From an uncultured Clostridia bacterium (GTDB taxonomy: Bacteria > Bacillota > Clostridia > UBA1381), in the NCBI GenBank assembly GCA_934476075.1, contig CAKSNH010000001.1, positions 1 through 64,000 on the forward strand: a stretch of DNA of 64,000 nucleotides. Direction: 5' to 3'. The position numbers and the translations under genes were made by a program. Below are positions 1 to 9,508 of this stretch, one piece after another. Position 1 is the stretch's first letter. Each line of letters opens with the position of its first letter. The notes beneath the pieces were generated by a model. The model had not been told where the DNA came from, made no database searches, and saw only the letters and a program-made list of their open reading frames with translations.

Positions 1-41
1 TTTTCCTTAAAATCTATTATGAAATGAGAAATATTAAACAT
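1..41 (-). CDS. 5' end of an unidentified gene, cut by the window edge
   Basis: An ATG at 41 on the minus strand is preceded, six bases away, by an excellent ribosome-binding site (AGGAGGG, 48-54). Thirteen codons (MFNISHFIIDFKE) read open to the window edge. It lies 29 bases downstream of the recombinase stop on the same strand, so the two are probably co-transcribed. Too little is visible to assign a function. Confidence 0.5.
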   Translation of the reverse strand, partial: MFNISHFIIDFKE

Positions 42-70
42 GACTAACCCTCCTATAATTAACAGTTATC

Positions 71-958
71 TTAGGTTACATCATCAAGCATCTGACTTAT
101 TGGATGTTTTCTCTCTAGTATCTTTTTACTCTTACTATTTGTCACATATGTATATATTTGAGTTGTACTTATAGATTGATGTCCTAAAAAGTTCTGTATA
201 TAGCGTATGTCCACATCTTTCTCTAAAAGCGATGTTGCAAAAGTATGCCTAAACATATGCGGTGTAATATGTTTATTGTATCCTATTTCCTTAGTATATT
301 TATTAACAATATCTCTTACTGCATGTGTTGACAAAGGTTTTCCAAAGCGGTTTAAGAGTAACTTACCGGCAGACACACTAAACACTTTAATGTATTGTTT
401 TAGCGTATCTCTCACGTTCTTATCTGTAATGTATAGGTACCGTTCCTTGTTTCCCTTACCATTAACTTTAATAGTACAATTAAGCAAGTCTATATCTATA
501 CAATTTATATTGCATATTTCTGAAACCCTAGCACCTGTAGAGAATAATAGCTCTAAGACAACTAAATCTCTTAGTGCTATTTTCCAATGATAACTCTTAT
601 ACTCTAATTCTCTCACATTCTTAACACACGATTTCAGCATTCTCTTAATTATATTTAATGGGATTGTTTTAGGTAACTCCTTAGGTACATCATATTTCAA
701 TTCTATATCAGCAAAAAGATTAATCTTCATGTATTTCAAGAAAGTTTTTATACAGGTTATTTTACGTTTTACCGTACGTACTTTATAACGAGTATGAAGA
801 TAACTTATATAATCCAGCAGCAATTTTTTACACAGTTTCCTAGGTCCTATGTAATCACTAAATTGATATAAGTCTATTCGATATGCTTTAAGTGAATTAT
901 CACTTAACATTTTCTGTTCTTTACAAAATACTAAATATTCATTTATTTTATCTTTCAA
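71..958 (-). CDS. Tyrosine recombinase / integrase (XerC/XerD-like)
   Basis: Site-specific recombinase of the phage-integrase family, about 295 aa, the usual XerC/D size. An N-terminal SAM-like DNA-binding domain (start KDKINEYLVFCKEQ) is followed by the catalytic domain. The catalytic residues are visible: Arg in TGARVSEICNI, Lys in GKGNKERY, the His-x-x-Arg box HMFRHTFA, His in LGHQSISTT, and the nucleophilic Tyr in IYTYV. The reading frame runs open to an ATG at 1027, but that ATG has no ribosome-binding site. A TTG at 958 has AAGGGAG (968-974) nine bases upstream and gives the normal family start, so I prefer it. It lies next to a decayed HipA-like gene and ahead of another gene, which suggests a mobile-element integrase rather than the chromosomal dimer-resolution enzyme; that is inference. 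Confidence 0.88.
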   Translation of the reverse strand: MKDKINEYLVFCKEQKMLSDNSLKAYRIDLYQFSDYIGPRKLCKKLLLDYISYLHTRYKVRTVKRKITCIKTFLKYMKINLFADIELKYDVPKELPKTIPLNIIKRMLKSCVKNVRELEYKSYHWKIALRDLVVLELLFSTGARVSEICNINCIDIDLLNCTIKVNGKGNKERYLYITDKNVRDTLKQYIKVFSVSAGKLLLNRFGKPLSTHAVRDIVNKYTKEIGYNKHITPHMFRHTFATSLLEKDVDIRYIQNFLGHQSISTTQIYTYVTNSKSKKILERKHPISQMLDDVT

Positions 959-1051
959 TATAATCAGCTCCCTTACATTTAGTACATTATAACAATATTC
1001 GTAGGAAAATATAAGATAAGCAATCATATATAAATGAAATAAATGATTTAA

Positions 1052-1639
1052 TATATTTGCAACAGTAAAAAAGCGTTACATCTTACAGAACGAGATGATA
1101 TTAATTCTGTTATAAATGCAGTTACTATTACAGACAATTATTGGATAAAACCGCTTGAAAGTAAGTTGTGTTATGCAGATGTGCGTTTTGATAATGACTA
1201 TTTTTCAAATCTTGCTTTGACAGATAACTTCGATAGTTTTAACCTTGCAGTAAACAGTAAAAATTCAAAAACTCCCGAACTCACCAACATAGGCAGTTTT
1301 AAAAAGTGCCGGAAACTGATAAATGGGAAATGGTGGATGTACAAAAAAGCAGCTTATGATGAAATGTTTTCGGAATTATTCATATATCAGTTGGGAGTGG
1401 AATTGGGTTTTAATATGGCGTCGATTTCACGGGGTTATCCGAAAAATATAGGAAGAAAAAATGATTTGCTCATAAACTTATTTAATGAATTGCTGAAATA
1501 TGATAATAATTTAAAGCAATATATTCTGTTGTTATCAGAAGAAATTATTGCAAAAGTTATAAAAATGGTGGGTATGCGTGTGAAAGGTAACTATATAACG
1601 GAATTTATTATGAATGGATATAGAAAGATAAATATATAA
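1052..1639 (+). pseudogene. HipA-like kinase remnant, 5'-truncated and internally deleted
   Basis: The frame is open from just after a TAA at 1049-1051 and encodes a HipA-type segment (LTERDDINSVINAVTITDNY, then YADVRFDNDYFS, TPELTNIGSF, NGKWWMYKKA, SELFIYQLGVELGFNMA). This is the N-terminal half of the HipA-like serine/threonine kinase fold. The homologous part begins upstream of the first ATG (1166) and has no start codon or ribosome-binding site of its own, so the 5' end is lost. Straight after GFNMA the sequence jumps to a C-terminal-looking tail (RKNDLLINLFNELL to FIMNGYRKINI), so the catalytic middle appears deleted. A short protein from ATG 1166 (157 aa) is formally possible but would not be an active kinase. 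Identification rests on remembered family sequence, not on a search. Confidence 0.65.
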
Positions 1640-1669
1640 TATAATCGATAATTAGGTTTTTGTTTCAAT

Positions 1670-1709
1670 AATTCCCCGAACACAACTTTACATCAGTGTT
1701 CGGGGAATT
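1670..1709. terminator. Perfect 14-bp inverted repeat between convergent genes
   Basis: AATTCCCCGAACAC (1670-1683) is exactly complementary to 1696-1709, with a 12-base loop. It lies between the HipA-like remnant and the converging LytTR gene, where a bidirectional terminator would sit. Neither side has a clear T-run, so termination is inferred from position and stem strength. Confidence 0.45.
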
Positions 1710-1775
1710 GCATATTATGTTTGCTGCTAATGCGAAAAAAAGCGGGAGAGTTTTATACTCTGCATGAAGTGTTGT

Positions 1776-2483
1776 TTATGTCGGAATTAGTATGCAGGCA
1801 CAGTATCCGGAAATAGGCTGGTAACAATATATGGTAAGCTGTTTGCCGATTTCGGGACTGTAATCGGTAAAAGTACGGTTGTTGCCGTTTAGTGCTACAT
1901 CGGCATATGTAACCAACCACTTTTTATCACCATTTGAAAAAACTTCATAAAATGAACGGTTAATCATCTCATTTACAGGTACACCCTCTACATCAGCCAT
2001 CATTTCATTGCAATATCTGAATACAAAATCAACACCGTGTCCGTTTTCGTCAAAAACCAACTCAATAATACAGAAAGCAAGAGGCATTTTATCTAAAAGA
2101 GTGCATTTTTCCAAAAGTCCAAGCGGCGGTACATAATTGTCTGATGCAAGTGTTAATGAATCAAGTCCGAGTTTTTTGCGGATTTTTCTGTGTTCGCTTA
2201 AACCACGTTTTCGTCCTTGAAAAGTGCGGCCGTCTGTCATTGTATAAATTCCGTCAGATGATATATTTATAATTTGGTTTGAGTTTACCAATATACCTTT
2301 CTGAATATTTAAAAAATCCGATTGAGGAAGATTGATATAAATATCTTTCATCGGAATCCATGTTTCAATATTTTTTCCTTCAATCAAATATATAGTGGTT
2401 TTCTTATTTTGATGAACAACATATTTTATATTTTTAACATTTATATTATTTGTCTTAAAAAAATTATCAACTTTATTATTCAA
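1776..2483 (-). CDS. LytTR-PAS transcriptional regulator
   Basis: Predicted DNA-binding regulator of 235 aa. Residues about 15-100 look like a LytTR domain (KTTIYLIEGKNIETWIPMKD, FLNIQKGILVNSNQI, TDGRTFQGRKRG), which binds DNA through beta strands. Residues about 125-235 resemble a PAS-type sensor (LLDKMPLAFCIIELVFDENG, FRYCNEMMADVEGVP, SFYEVF). There is no response-regulator receiver domain, so input would come through the PAS fold and not by phosphorylation. The ATG at 2483 has GGAGG (2491-2495) seven bases upstream. It is divergent from the operon of two giant surface proteins, sharing about 290 bases of regulatory DNA, and may control it; that is inference. Confidence 0.7.
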   Translation of the reverse strand: MNNKVDNFFKTNNINVKNIKYVVHQNKKTTIYLIEGKNIETWIPMKDIYINLPQSDFLNIQKGILVNSNQIINISSDGIYTMTDGRTFQGRKRGLSEHRKIRKKLGLDSLTLASDNYVPPLGLLEKCTLLDKMPLAFCIIELVFDENGHGVDFVFRYCNEMMADVEGVPVNEMINRSFYEVFSNGDKKWLVTYADVALNGNNRTFTDYSPEIGKQLTIYCYQPISGYCACILIPT

Positions 2484-2510
2484 AACAAAACCTCCAATCT
2501 ATTTTAGAAT

Positions 2511-2539
2511 AGTCTAACATACTTTTAAACAAAAATCAA
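2511..2539 (-). promoter_or_regulatory. Probable SigA promoter of the LytTR-PAS gene
   Basis: On the minus strand TTGATT (2534-2539) and TAGACT (2511-2516) are separated by 17 bases, just upstream of the gene's ribosome-binding site. The -10 box is imperfect (4 of 6). Confidence 0.4.
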
Positions 2540-2652
2540 TACCTTTAAATTAAGCATTATGATTTTAAATCAAAAATACTGACTATAATACAATATTATT
2601 GACCATATATAATTACTTTATCGACTAAAAGTGCGAAATAACGATATAATCA

Positions 2653-2681
2653 TTGACTTTTAATAAACGTAATGATATAAT
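2653..2681 (+). promoter_or_regulatory. Strong SigA promoter of the giant surface-protein operon
   Basis: TTGACT (2653-2658), a 17-base spacer and a perfect TATAAT (2676-2681). The start point near 2688 would leave a leader of about 90 bases before ATG 2778. The 2508-2777 intergenic region otherwise holds only AT-rich DNA and the divergent promoter. Confidence 0.75.
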
Positions 2682-2777
2682 TAATATATATTTGTTAGTG
2701 GTGTACCATAAATAAAAAAAGAAAACTATATGTGAGAACATTTTATATAAATAAATAAAAAAGATGGAGGACGAGGT

Positions 2778-5700
2778 ATGATAAAGACAAGTGCAGTTAA
2801 ACGATTGTTGTGCATTATTATGGTATTTTGCATGATGTTTGTGTATGTTCCGAATGTGAGTTTTGCAAGCTATACGATGCAGGATTCATATGATTATACC
2901 ATGACTGTAAAGGTTGCTAACAAGGCATGGGCAGGCACAGATTCGGGAATGTTTTTGAGAGTTTATTTTTTTACGAATAAACCGATGTTCTCGGCAAAGA
3001 TGGATACGAAAAATCACAACGATTTTCAGAGAGGTTCAAAAAAGGGATATACGTTTAATATTGCCGCACAGCCATGGGAGATTTCTCATGTAGAGATATA
3101 TAATAGCGGCAAAGATGAAATAAATGTTAATTATTTTGAATTTAAACTGCCGGACGGCAGAGTGATTAAACAAGATGTATACGCAAAATTTGAAAAATCG
3201 GGCAAAAAATATGATGTTTCGGGGGATACAAAAAGAAATATATCTAATGTAGGTAATTTTAAAAATTTTAGTAGTGAGCGGTACTATTCAAAGAATGACA
3301 CAAATCCCGATGATTTGACGTTTAAATGGAATAAGTCGATTACAGATAATTATGCAACCTATGATGCTTATAAATATCCGTCACCGCCAAGTATGACGTT
3401 CAGTGCCTATGGATACGGCAAGCAACAGGATTTGAATATAAATAATATGCGTGATGTGTATTTGACCGAGAATACTGATGAGAACGGAAATACAGTAGGA
3501 TATACGCTTAAAACAAAATCATTGCTTGAAAAGATGAGAGAGATAGGTGTATACAGCCTTACGATTACAAGCAATTTGAAATTTAACAGCAAAACGGACA
3601 GAAATAAAGTATATTCAGAAACTTTTACACTAAAAAGACTGGAATTTTCATTTGATGAGGCAAAGGTTATAACAAATCCGTATACACCGTTTAGAGATAA
3701 CAATTATTTTAATTCAAATTATGAAAGTGTAAAGATTGAAGTACCTGTTACGAAGAGAGATAATTACAATGCGGAAACTATTGCAAAAAGCCTTGCGGAA
3801 AGAATAACCACTGAAATAACAAGAAAAGAAAACATCAGACTTTATTATGACAGACTTGGCAGTAACGGTTATTCTGTTATGGACAATGTAGAGGTGTCGG
3901 GCAGAAAGCTGACGTTTGAATTTAAAGTGCCGAAAGAATATTTAAACAGTGACAGCGTGGGAATGAAACTGAGTATGTCAGAACTTAGTGCTATGGAAGG
4001 CAATTATTTATATGATTGTGAAGATGTTGTATATGACTTTAATTCAGAATATAAGATTGATACAAAAGCACCTGATTTGACATTGAAAAATGAAAAAGCA
4101 GAAACTATAAGCAGTTTTTATACATATAAGCAGTCGCAAAAATTCATTTTGGATACAAACAAGACACCGTATATTAATAATGTAGAGTCATTTTTCTCAT
4201 ATAAACTGTACAATTCGGCAGATAAAACCAACGAGATAAAACTTACAAGCAAATATACCACAGGAACAGAGATGACTCCGTATTCGGAGGGAACGGTATA
4301 TGAAATCAATCCGAAAGAAAAACTTGAAGGTGATTATTATCTTGAAGTAAAAGCGTCTGATTTTGCGGGTAATAAGTCATCGACGTATGCCGATGTGGTA
4401 AGAATAGATAAGATTGCACCGAGAGCAACATATACAAAAAATGAAGTTACGGTAGGCAAGACAAAGAGAATTGAATATAAATTCAAAATGGAGGATATAT
4501 CCGGAACAGGTAAACTGTATTATTGTGTTGTAAAGAACGGTAACCCGATACCGAGTATTACAAAGTCAGCACCGGAACACAGCGGAACGGTAGAGTCGGT
4601 TTTGGGACAATGGGCATTTATTAAGCAGTCAAATGCAGAGGCACAAACCGTTGTTGTAAATATTGCAGAGGGTGAAACATTTAAAGGCACACTTTACTAT
4701 TATACGGTTGACAGTGCGGGCAACAGTTCCAGAGATGAAGCGTCAGCCGACAAAAAGGACGGATTTAATTATATAGACGCAAGTTTGGATAATGAAAATC
4801 TTGATTGTCAAATCAATGTTGCCGATTCTACGCCGGGATTGTCAAATTACGGCATATCATTCAGCACAGCGGATATTAACGTGATTACATACAGATGGAA
4901 AAACGGTAATAATGTAACGGTTGAAAATACATACGGAAACGGCAGTGAAGTCGGTGCGGCAAAGCATAGATTATCAAACGGAAACGATATAATGCTTGAC
5001 GGAAAATATACGCTTGAATATACCGTGACAAATCCTACATCAGGAAATAAAAAAACATATACAAGAGATTTTATATTCGACAATAGTAAGCCTGAAATTA
5101 CCGCAATGCTTAGAAGCGGAAATTTGAGTGATGAACAGGGAATAAATATTTATGTAAAGGATATTTCAAATATTCAAACACTTGAATATAAACTGACCAA
5201 TAGTGATATGACTCCGCTGGAAGGGGCGGAAACGGTATCGCTTTCGGCTGGATTGCCTGAATTGTCAAAAGAAATCACAGTATCACCGAAGGAAACGGGT
5301 TCATACAGAGTATGGGTTAGAGCGGTTGACAAAAACGGATATGAAACAATTAGATTTACAGACATATTCTCGGTAAGAACTGTCGCCCCGACGCTTAAAT
5401 TGTATAGCAGTGATGATTTTATTGTACATGAACCGGAATATACACTTACAATGAGTATAGCCGAGAATGTTAAAAACTTAAAATATTACAGAACAAACCA
5501 AGTAATCAAGTACAGAGCCTCAGAAGATGGAATTAATTACGGAGATTGGGTTATAGTCAAAGAAGTAGAAAATAACATTTTGAATGTAGACCGTTTTGAG
5601 GATTACTTTGAATTAAATACACCGATAGCTTTAAGAGAAGGCAAGAATAAGGTATTCGTAGAAGTGACGTTTGTGCCTGTTGATGATAATATGACGGTTA

Positions 5701-8700
5701 TTCCGGAAGATATAATCACAAAACAAGTTGTAAATATAACATATGATTCATATCCGCCGGAGTATAATATTGAATTTGACGACCTTGAAGCAACTACGGA
5801 GTCGGTATTCGGTACAATTACGCTAACAGATAATGTAAGCAGTCCGGAGGAGTTATGGTGTTCGTCACCGGATAAAGACAGTATTGTCGTAAGCGAACCT
5901 GTAATTGAGGGTGATAAGGCAATATATAATATCGAAATTAAAAATAAGGTTAATACAGAAATTTTGGTGGGTGACGGAAACGGTAATCCTACCGGAATAC
6001 CTGTTAAAATTGACTGTATAGACCGTGAACCGCCTGTTGTCGGCGGATATGTGGACACAAGAGCAGGAAGTGTCGGCGACAGAGCTGATGCGGATATAAG
6101 TTTCACTATTTCAGATGCGATTGAAGAAAAAACGAAATTTGCTCTGTTAAAGGGAGATTTTGAAATAGGCAATACGCCAAATCCGCTTACGACGCCTAAT
6201 TTGGTCGGCGAAACGGTAATTATATCTCCTGATGATATTGATGACAGCATATTCGATACTGAAAATTCGGCAATACATATTTCAAAAACTCAAAATACAG
6301 TATATGAAAACGGAGAGTCGAACACCTCATATGAAATTAATGTCAGAGGTGTGGAATCGGGTAAATATGTACTTGTTGCATATGTGGAGGACGCACTTGG
6401 AAATTCACAAAAGTATTCTATCGGTAAATCCTTCCTGATACAAGATGCTGATGCTCAAATTACAAAAGCAACCGTAGTGGGTGCGGACGAAAATGCAGAA
6501 GGTGCAGTAAAAGCAGGAACAAAAGTAGCGGTTAATTTGACATTTAATGTACCGGTTTATGTTTTGCCGAAAGAAAAAATATCGTCTTTAAGTAATGAAG
6601 ATAAAATTATGGAAGCGGCATCTACAAGTGCAAATGAGTTTTTTGCAGTTAATGAAAGGTACATAAGAAAGTACACAGTTGTATTGGAAGGCTATGGCGA
6701 ACACAAGGTTTATTTTGCCGATGACTGCGGCAGACCATATGTGGGAACAGTTAATCTTACAGAAGATGACGTTGAATTTAATGCAAATTTCAGTGCAGAT
6801 GCAACACTTTACGAAGCACCGGAGAATAGTGATGATATGTCGGCGTGGACTGAAATATCGTCAATAACAACAATGGAGGACGGCAAAGAGTATTTTGCGG
6901 TACTGACTGCAAAAAATAATCAGAAGATAATAAATGATAATTCTTACCATGAAGGTTTTTCTTTTGACAGCGGTTTGTCAGAGGGTACAGGCAATGAGTA
7001 CACCAAGTTGGTATATAATATTTACGATTGTGCTAAAAAATATTTGGTAATGGATTATAAAACACAAACTGTTACCGAGGCGGGAGAAACGATTGAATCG
7101 GTCAACGCATATGACGTGTATATCAAAGATATAACAGCACCTGAAATTAACGAAACGAGAATACAAACCAATGCGGCACAGCCGGTAGATTTGCTGCTTG
7201 ACTTCTATGACGCTGAGGCGGCAGTTGATACAGACAGAGATTTGGACGGTTCGGAAGAAGGTTCTGACGATGTTTATACCGATGCGGAATTGGCTGCAAA
7301 AGCGGGTATTAAAGATGTTAAGGTATCAAAGATATACAAAAATTATGATGAATTTAACGATGGTGAGAGAGAATATACCGACCTTGGAGCAGTTGATTTT
7401 TACCAAATAAGATTTGAAACAAACGGTATAATGGAAGTAATAGTTACAAATACATTTGGTCTTACAAGCAAAAAGGAAATAGTGATTAATTCTATTTTTG
7501 ATAAACCGATTACTGTTGATGAAGATTATACTGTTGAATATTATTATAAAGATATTGACGACAGAGAACAGCCGATAGTATCGGGAACGTATTATAAGAG
7601 TGTGTTTGCAAGAATTAATATAACCTATGATGGTCAAAACAGAGGAATATATGTTGCAAATAATCTGAAAAATACAGAGAAAGAACTTACCGAATATAAC
7701 GGAAACTTCACATTTAAGCTAAAAGACAAATATGGTTTTGGGAAGGAACAGCTTGTAGCATATGATATGTTTGATTCGAGAAGTCCTGAGGTGGAATTTG
7801 ATACCGGTGACGGTGCAAAAACAAATCAGCCTATTGATGTAAAGATTATATGTTATGACCTTTCCGAAATAAGCAGCGTAAATGTTACACCGAAAACGGG
7901 AACAAAAATCAGTTTTGCAAAATCATCATCAGAGCCGACTGCGGACGGAAATATAAAATCTGTGTTTACAGGAAAAATTGATAAGAGCGGCGTTTATGTG
8001 GTTGATGTGTCAGATGTTTTGGGGAATACTTCAAGCAAGAATTTGATTGTGAGCAACATTGATACCGCAAAACCGGAAATTTATAAGAAAATGTATACAT
8101 CAGAGGAAATGACAAATCAAAGCGTGGGTGTGAAATTGTATTTCACAAAATCAAACGTAAAATTAAAATCTGCTGAGCCTGTCGGCAGTGTGTTAAAGAA
8201 AAGCGATGTAATTGTTGACTATTCAAATTCAATGCTTAGATTTTTGGAAAACGGTACAGTAAATATTGTGTTTACAGACGAATACGGAAATGAGGGTACA
8301 GATACCGTTACGGTTAAGAACATTAATCGCACCGCTCCGTCATTAAAAGCAGTATCCGCTGCTTCAAAAGATTTATCGTCAGTAAAGATTACCTTTGAAC
8401 AGGAAACAGACAACGATGGTATGCCACTTGATAAAATGCGTGACCTTGCAGATATTATGGTTATGTATTACGGTGATGTTAAAGATGCGGATACGGCGGA
8501 ATTTACGTTTATAGAAAACGGAAAATATACATTCTATGTATTTGACAAGATAGGCAATACACAAGTAATTGAAGTTACTGTTGACGGTATCGACAAAGCC
8601 GCTCCGATTATTACACAGGTTTCATGGGATTATACATATTATGATGAAAACGGTGTGCTGAAAAATGTATCGGACAGCATAGTGCCGAATGGCGAGGTGG

Positions 8701-9497
8701 GATATAATGCAGCCGATGATATTTACATACCTACAAATCAAAATGTAAACGTAACAGTTACAACAGATAAAGAAACGGCATTCGTCGGAAGCGGTTCAAC
8801 GATATATGAAAAGACACATTCAATGGAGTATGACGAAAATGGATGGTTTAATTTCTATCTTGAAAGACCGAATAAGGAAATGGCTCAATACGGAGTGGGA
8901 ATATACCTTATAGATAAAGAACCGCCTGTTATCGAAAATGCAGATGACCTTGTATTCTATGAAAATCCGAATGCGGGTACAGCGTATGACAAGAACTTGA
9001 TTGCCGGCGTAACGGCATACGATATGAAGGGTACATTTAAAACCGACCTTTCAGACAAAGTTGAGATTGATTACGGTGAATTTAATCCTGATAATTTGTC
9101 GGCGAACAGGTTCGACAGAACAAAACCGTATGAAATTGTGTATACGGTTAAGGATAGAGTCGGCAATGTAACAAAACTTACAAGAAAAGTAACACTTGTT
9201 GGAATGTTTGATACGGTTATGCTTGTGAACGGACAATTCCCGAACAGCAGTAATCGAACAGAGGTAAATTCCGATACTGTGGAACTGCAACTTCAAAACT
9301 TTGGCGGAACTGCATACGGAAGATATGCAAAAGGTCTGTACACAATGGGGGAAATTAAGAATAAAGGTACTGTTATAAAACAGGACGGTGATAAATTTGT
9401 TGTTAGCAGATTAAAAGAAGGCTGGTATACATTCTATGTACAAACGGATTTGAGAGATTATTTCTGTGTCAATGTGTATGTTGTTAACGGCAAATGA
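2778..9497 (+). CDS. Giant secreted protein with serial Ig-like modules
   Basis: Secreted protein of 2239 aa. A signal peptide (MIKTSAVKRLLCIIMVFCMM, cleavage probably near FAS-YTM at residues 31-32) is followed by a chain of beta-rich modules. At least twelve begin with a D-x-x-x-P type linker, for example DTKAPDLTL (about residue 427), DKIAPRATY (543), DNSKPEITA (765), DREPPVVGG (1078), DITAPEINE (1447), DTAKPEIYK (1760), DKAAPIITQ (1936) and DKEPPVIEN (2045). This is the signature of tandem bacterial Ig-like or adhesin stalk domains. No enzyme motif, LPxTG signal, SLH domain or C-terminal membrane anchor is seen, so attachment probably depends on a partner. GGAGG (2766-2770) precedes ATG 2778. 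Its TGA overlaps the ribosome-binding site of the next gene, so the two are translated together. The function is unknown; an extracellular scaffold or adhesin is the simplest reading. Confidence 0.8.
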   Translation: MIKTSAVKRLLCIIMVFCMMFVYVPNVSFASYTMQDSYDYTMTVKVANKAWAGTDSGMFLRVYFFTNKPMFSAKMDTKNHNDFQRGSKKGYTFNIAAQPWEISHVEIYNSGKDEINVNYFEFKLPDGRVIKQDVYAKFEKSGKKYDVSGDTKRNISNVGNFKNFSSERYYSKNDTNPDDLTFKWNKSITDNYATYDAYKYPSPPSMTFSAYGYGKQQDLNINNMRDVYLTENTDENGNTVGYTLKTKSLLEKMREIGVYSLTITSNLKFNSKTDRNKVYSETFTLKRLEFSFDEAKVITNPYTPFRDNNYFNSNYESVKIEVPVTKRDNYNAETIAKSLAERITTEITRKENIRLYYDRLGSNGYSVMDNVEVSGRKLTFEFKVPKEYLNSDSVGMKLSMSELSAMEGNYLYDCEDVVYDFNSEYKIDTKAPDLTLKNEKAETISSFYTYKQSQKFILDTNKTPYINNVESFFSYKLYNSADKTNEIKLTSKYTTGTEMTPYSEGTVYEINPKEKLEGDYYLEVKASDFAGNKSSTYADVVRIDKIAPRATYTKNEVTVGKTKRIEYKFKMEDISGTGKLYYCVVKNGNPIPSITKSAPEHSGTVESVLGQWAFIKQSNAEAQTVVVNIAEGETFKGTLYYYTVDSAGNSSRDEASADKKDGFNYIDASLDNENLDCQINVADSTPGLSNYGISFSTADINVITYRWKNGNNVTVENTYGNGSEVGAAKHRLSNGNDIMLDGKYTLEYTVTNPTSGNKKTYTRDFIFDNSKPEITAMLRSGNLSDEQGINIYVKDISNIQTLEYKLTNSDMTPLEGAETVSLSAGLPELSKEITVSPKETGSYRVWVRAVDKNGYETIRFTDIFSVRTVAPTLKLYSSDDFIVHEPEYTLTMSIAENVKNLKYYRTNQVIKYRASEDGINYGDWVIVKEVENNILNVDRFEDYFELNTPIALREGKNKVFVEVTFVPVDDNMTVIPEDIITKQVVNITYDSYPPEYNIEFDDLEATTESVFGTITLTDNVSSPEELWCSSPDKDSIVVSEPVIEGDKAIYNIEIKNKVNTEILVGDGNGNPTGIPVKIDCIDREPPVVGGYVDTRAGSVGDRADADISFTISDAIEEKTKFALLKGDFEIGNTPNPLTTPNLVGETVIISPDDIDDSIFDTENSAIHISKTQNTVYENGESNTSYEINVRGVESGKYVLVAYVEDALGNSQKYSIGKSFLIQDADAQITKATVVGADENAEGAVKAGTKVAVNLTFNVPVYVLPKEKISSLSNEDKIMEAASTSANEFFAVNERYIRKYTVVLEGYGEHKVYFADDCGRPYVGTVNLTEDDVEFNANFSADATLYEAPENSDDMSAWTEISSITTMEDGKEYFAVLTAKNNQKIINDNSYHEGFSFDSGLSEGTGNEYTKLVYNIYDCAKKYLVMDYKTQTVTEAGETIESVNAYDVYIKDITAPEINETRIQTNAAQPVDLLLDFYDAEAAVDTDRDLDGSEEGSDDVYTDAELAAKAGIKDVKVSKIYKNYDEFNDGEREYTDLGAVDFYQIRFETNGIMEVIVTNTFGLTSKKEIVINSIFDKPITVDEDYTVEYYYKDIDDREQPIVSGTYYKSVFARINITYDGQNRGIYVANNLKNTEKELTEYNGNFTFKLKDKYGFGKEQLVAYDMFDSRSPEVEFDTGDGAKTNQPIDVKIICYDLSEISSVNVTPKTGTKISFAKSSSEPTADGNIKSVFTGKIDKSGVYVVDVSDVLGNTSSKNLIVSNIDTAKPEIYKKMYTSEEMTNQSVGVKLYFTKSNVKLKSAEPVGSVLKKSDVIVDYSNSMLRFLENGTVNIVFTDEYGNEGTDTVTVKNINRTAPSLKAVSAASKDLSSVKITFEQETDNDGMPLDKMRDLADIMVMYYGDVKDADTAEFTFIENGKYTFYVFDKIGNTQVIEVTVDGIDKAAPIITQVSWDYTYYDENGVLKNVSDSIVPNGEVGYNAADDIYIPTNQNVNVTVTTDKETAFVGSGSTIYEKTHSMEYDENGWFNFYLERPNKEMAQYGVGIYLIDKEPPVIENADDLVFYENPNAGTAYDKNLIAGVTAYDMKGTFKTDLSDKVEIDYGEFNPDNLSANRFDRTKPYEIVYTVKDRVGNVTKLTRKVTLVGMFDTVMLVNGQFPNSSNRTEVNSDTVELQLQNFGGTAYGRYAKGLYTMGEIKNKGTVIKQDGDKFVVSRLKEGWYTFYVQTDLRDYFCVNVYVVNGK

Positions 9498-9508
9498 GGA
9501 GGAAATAT

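Noticed and set aside
71..1027. Housekeeping XerC/XerD identity for the recombinase
   Set aside because: The catalytic domain fits, but the context (broken gene, co-directional unknown gene, edge of synteny) favours a mobile-element integrase; the family alone cannot decide.
5603..6250. 215-aa minus-strand frame inside the first giant gene
   Set aside because: Shadow of the Ig-like modules; Ser/Leu-rich composition and no ribosome-binding site.
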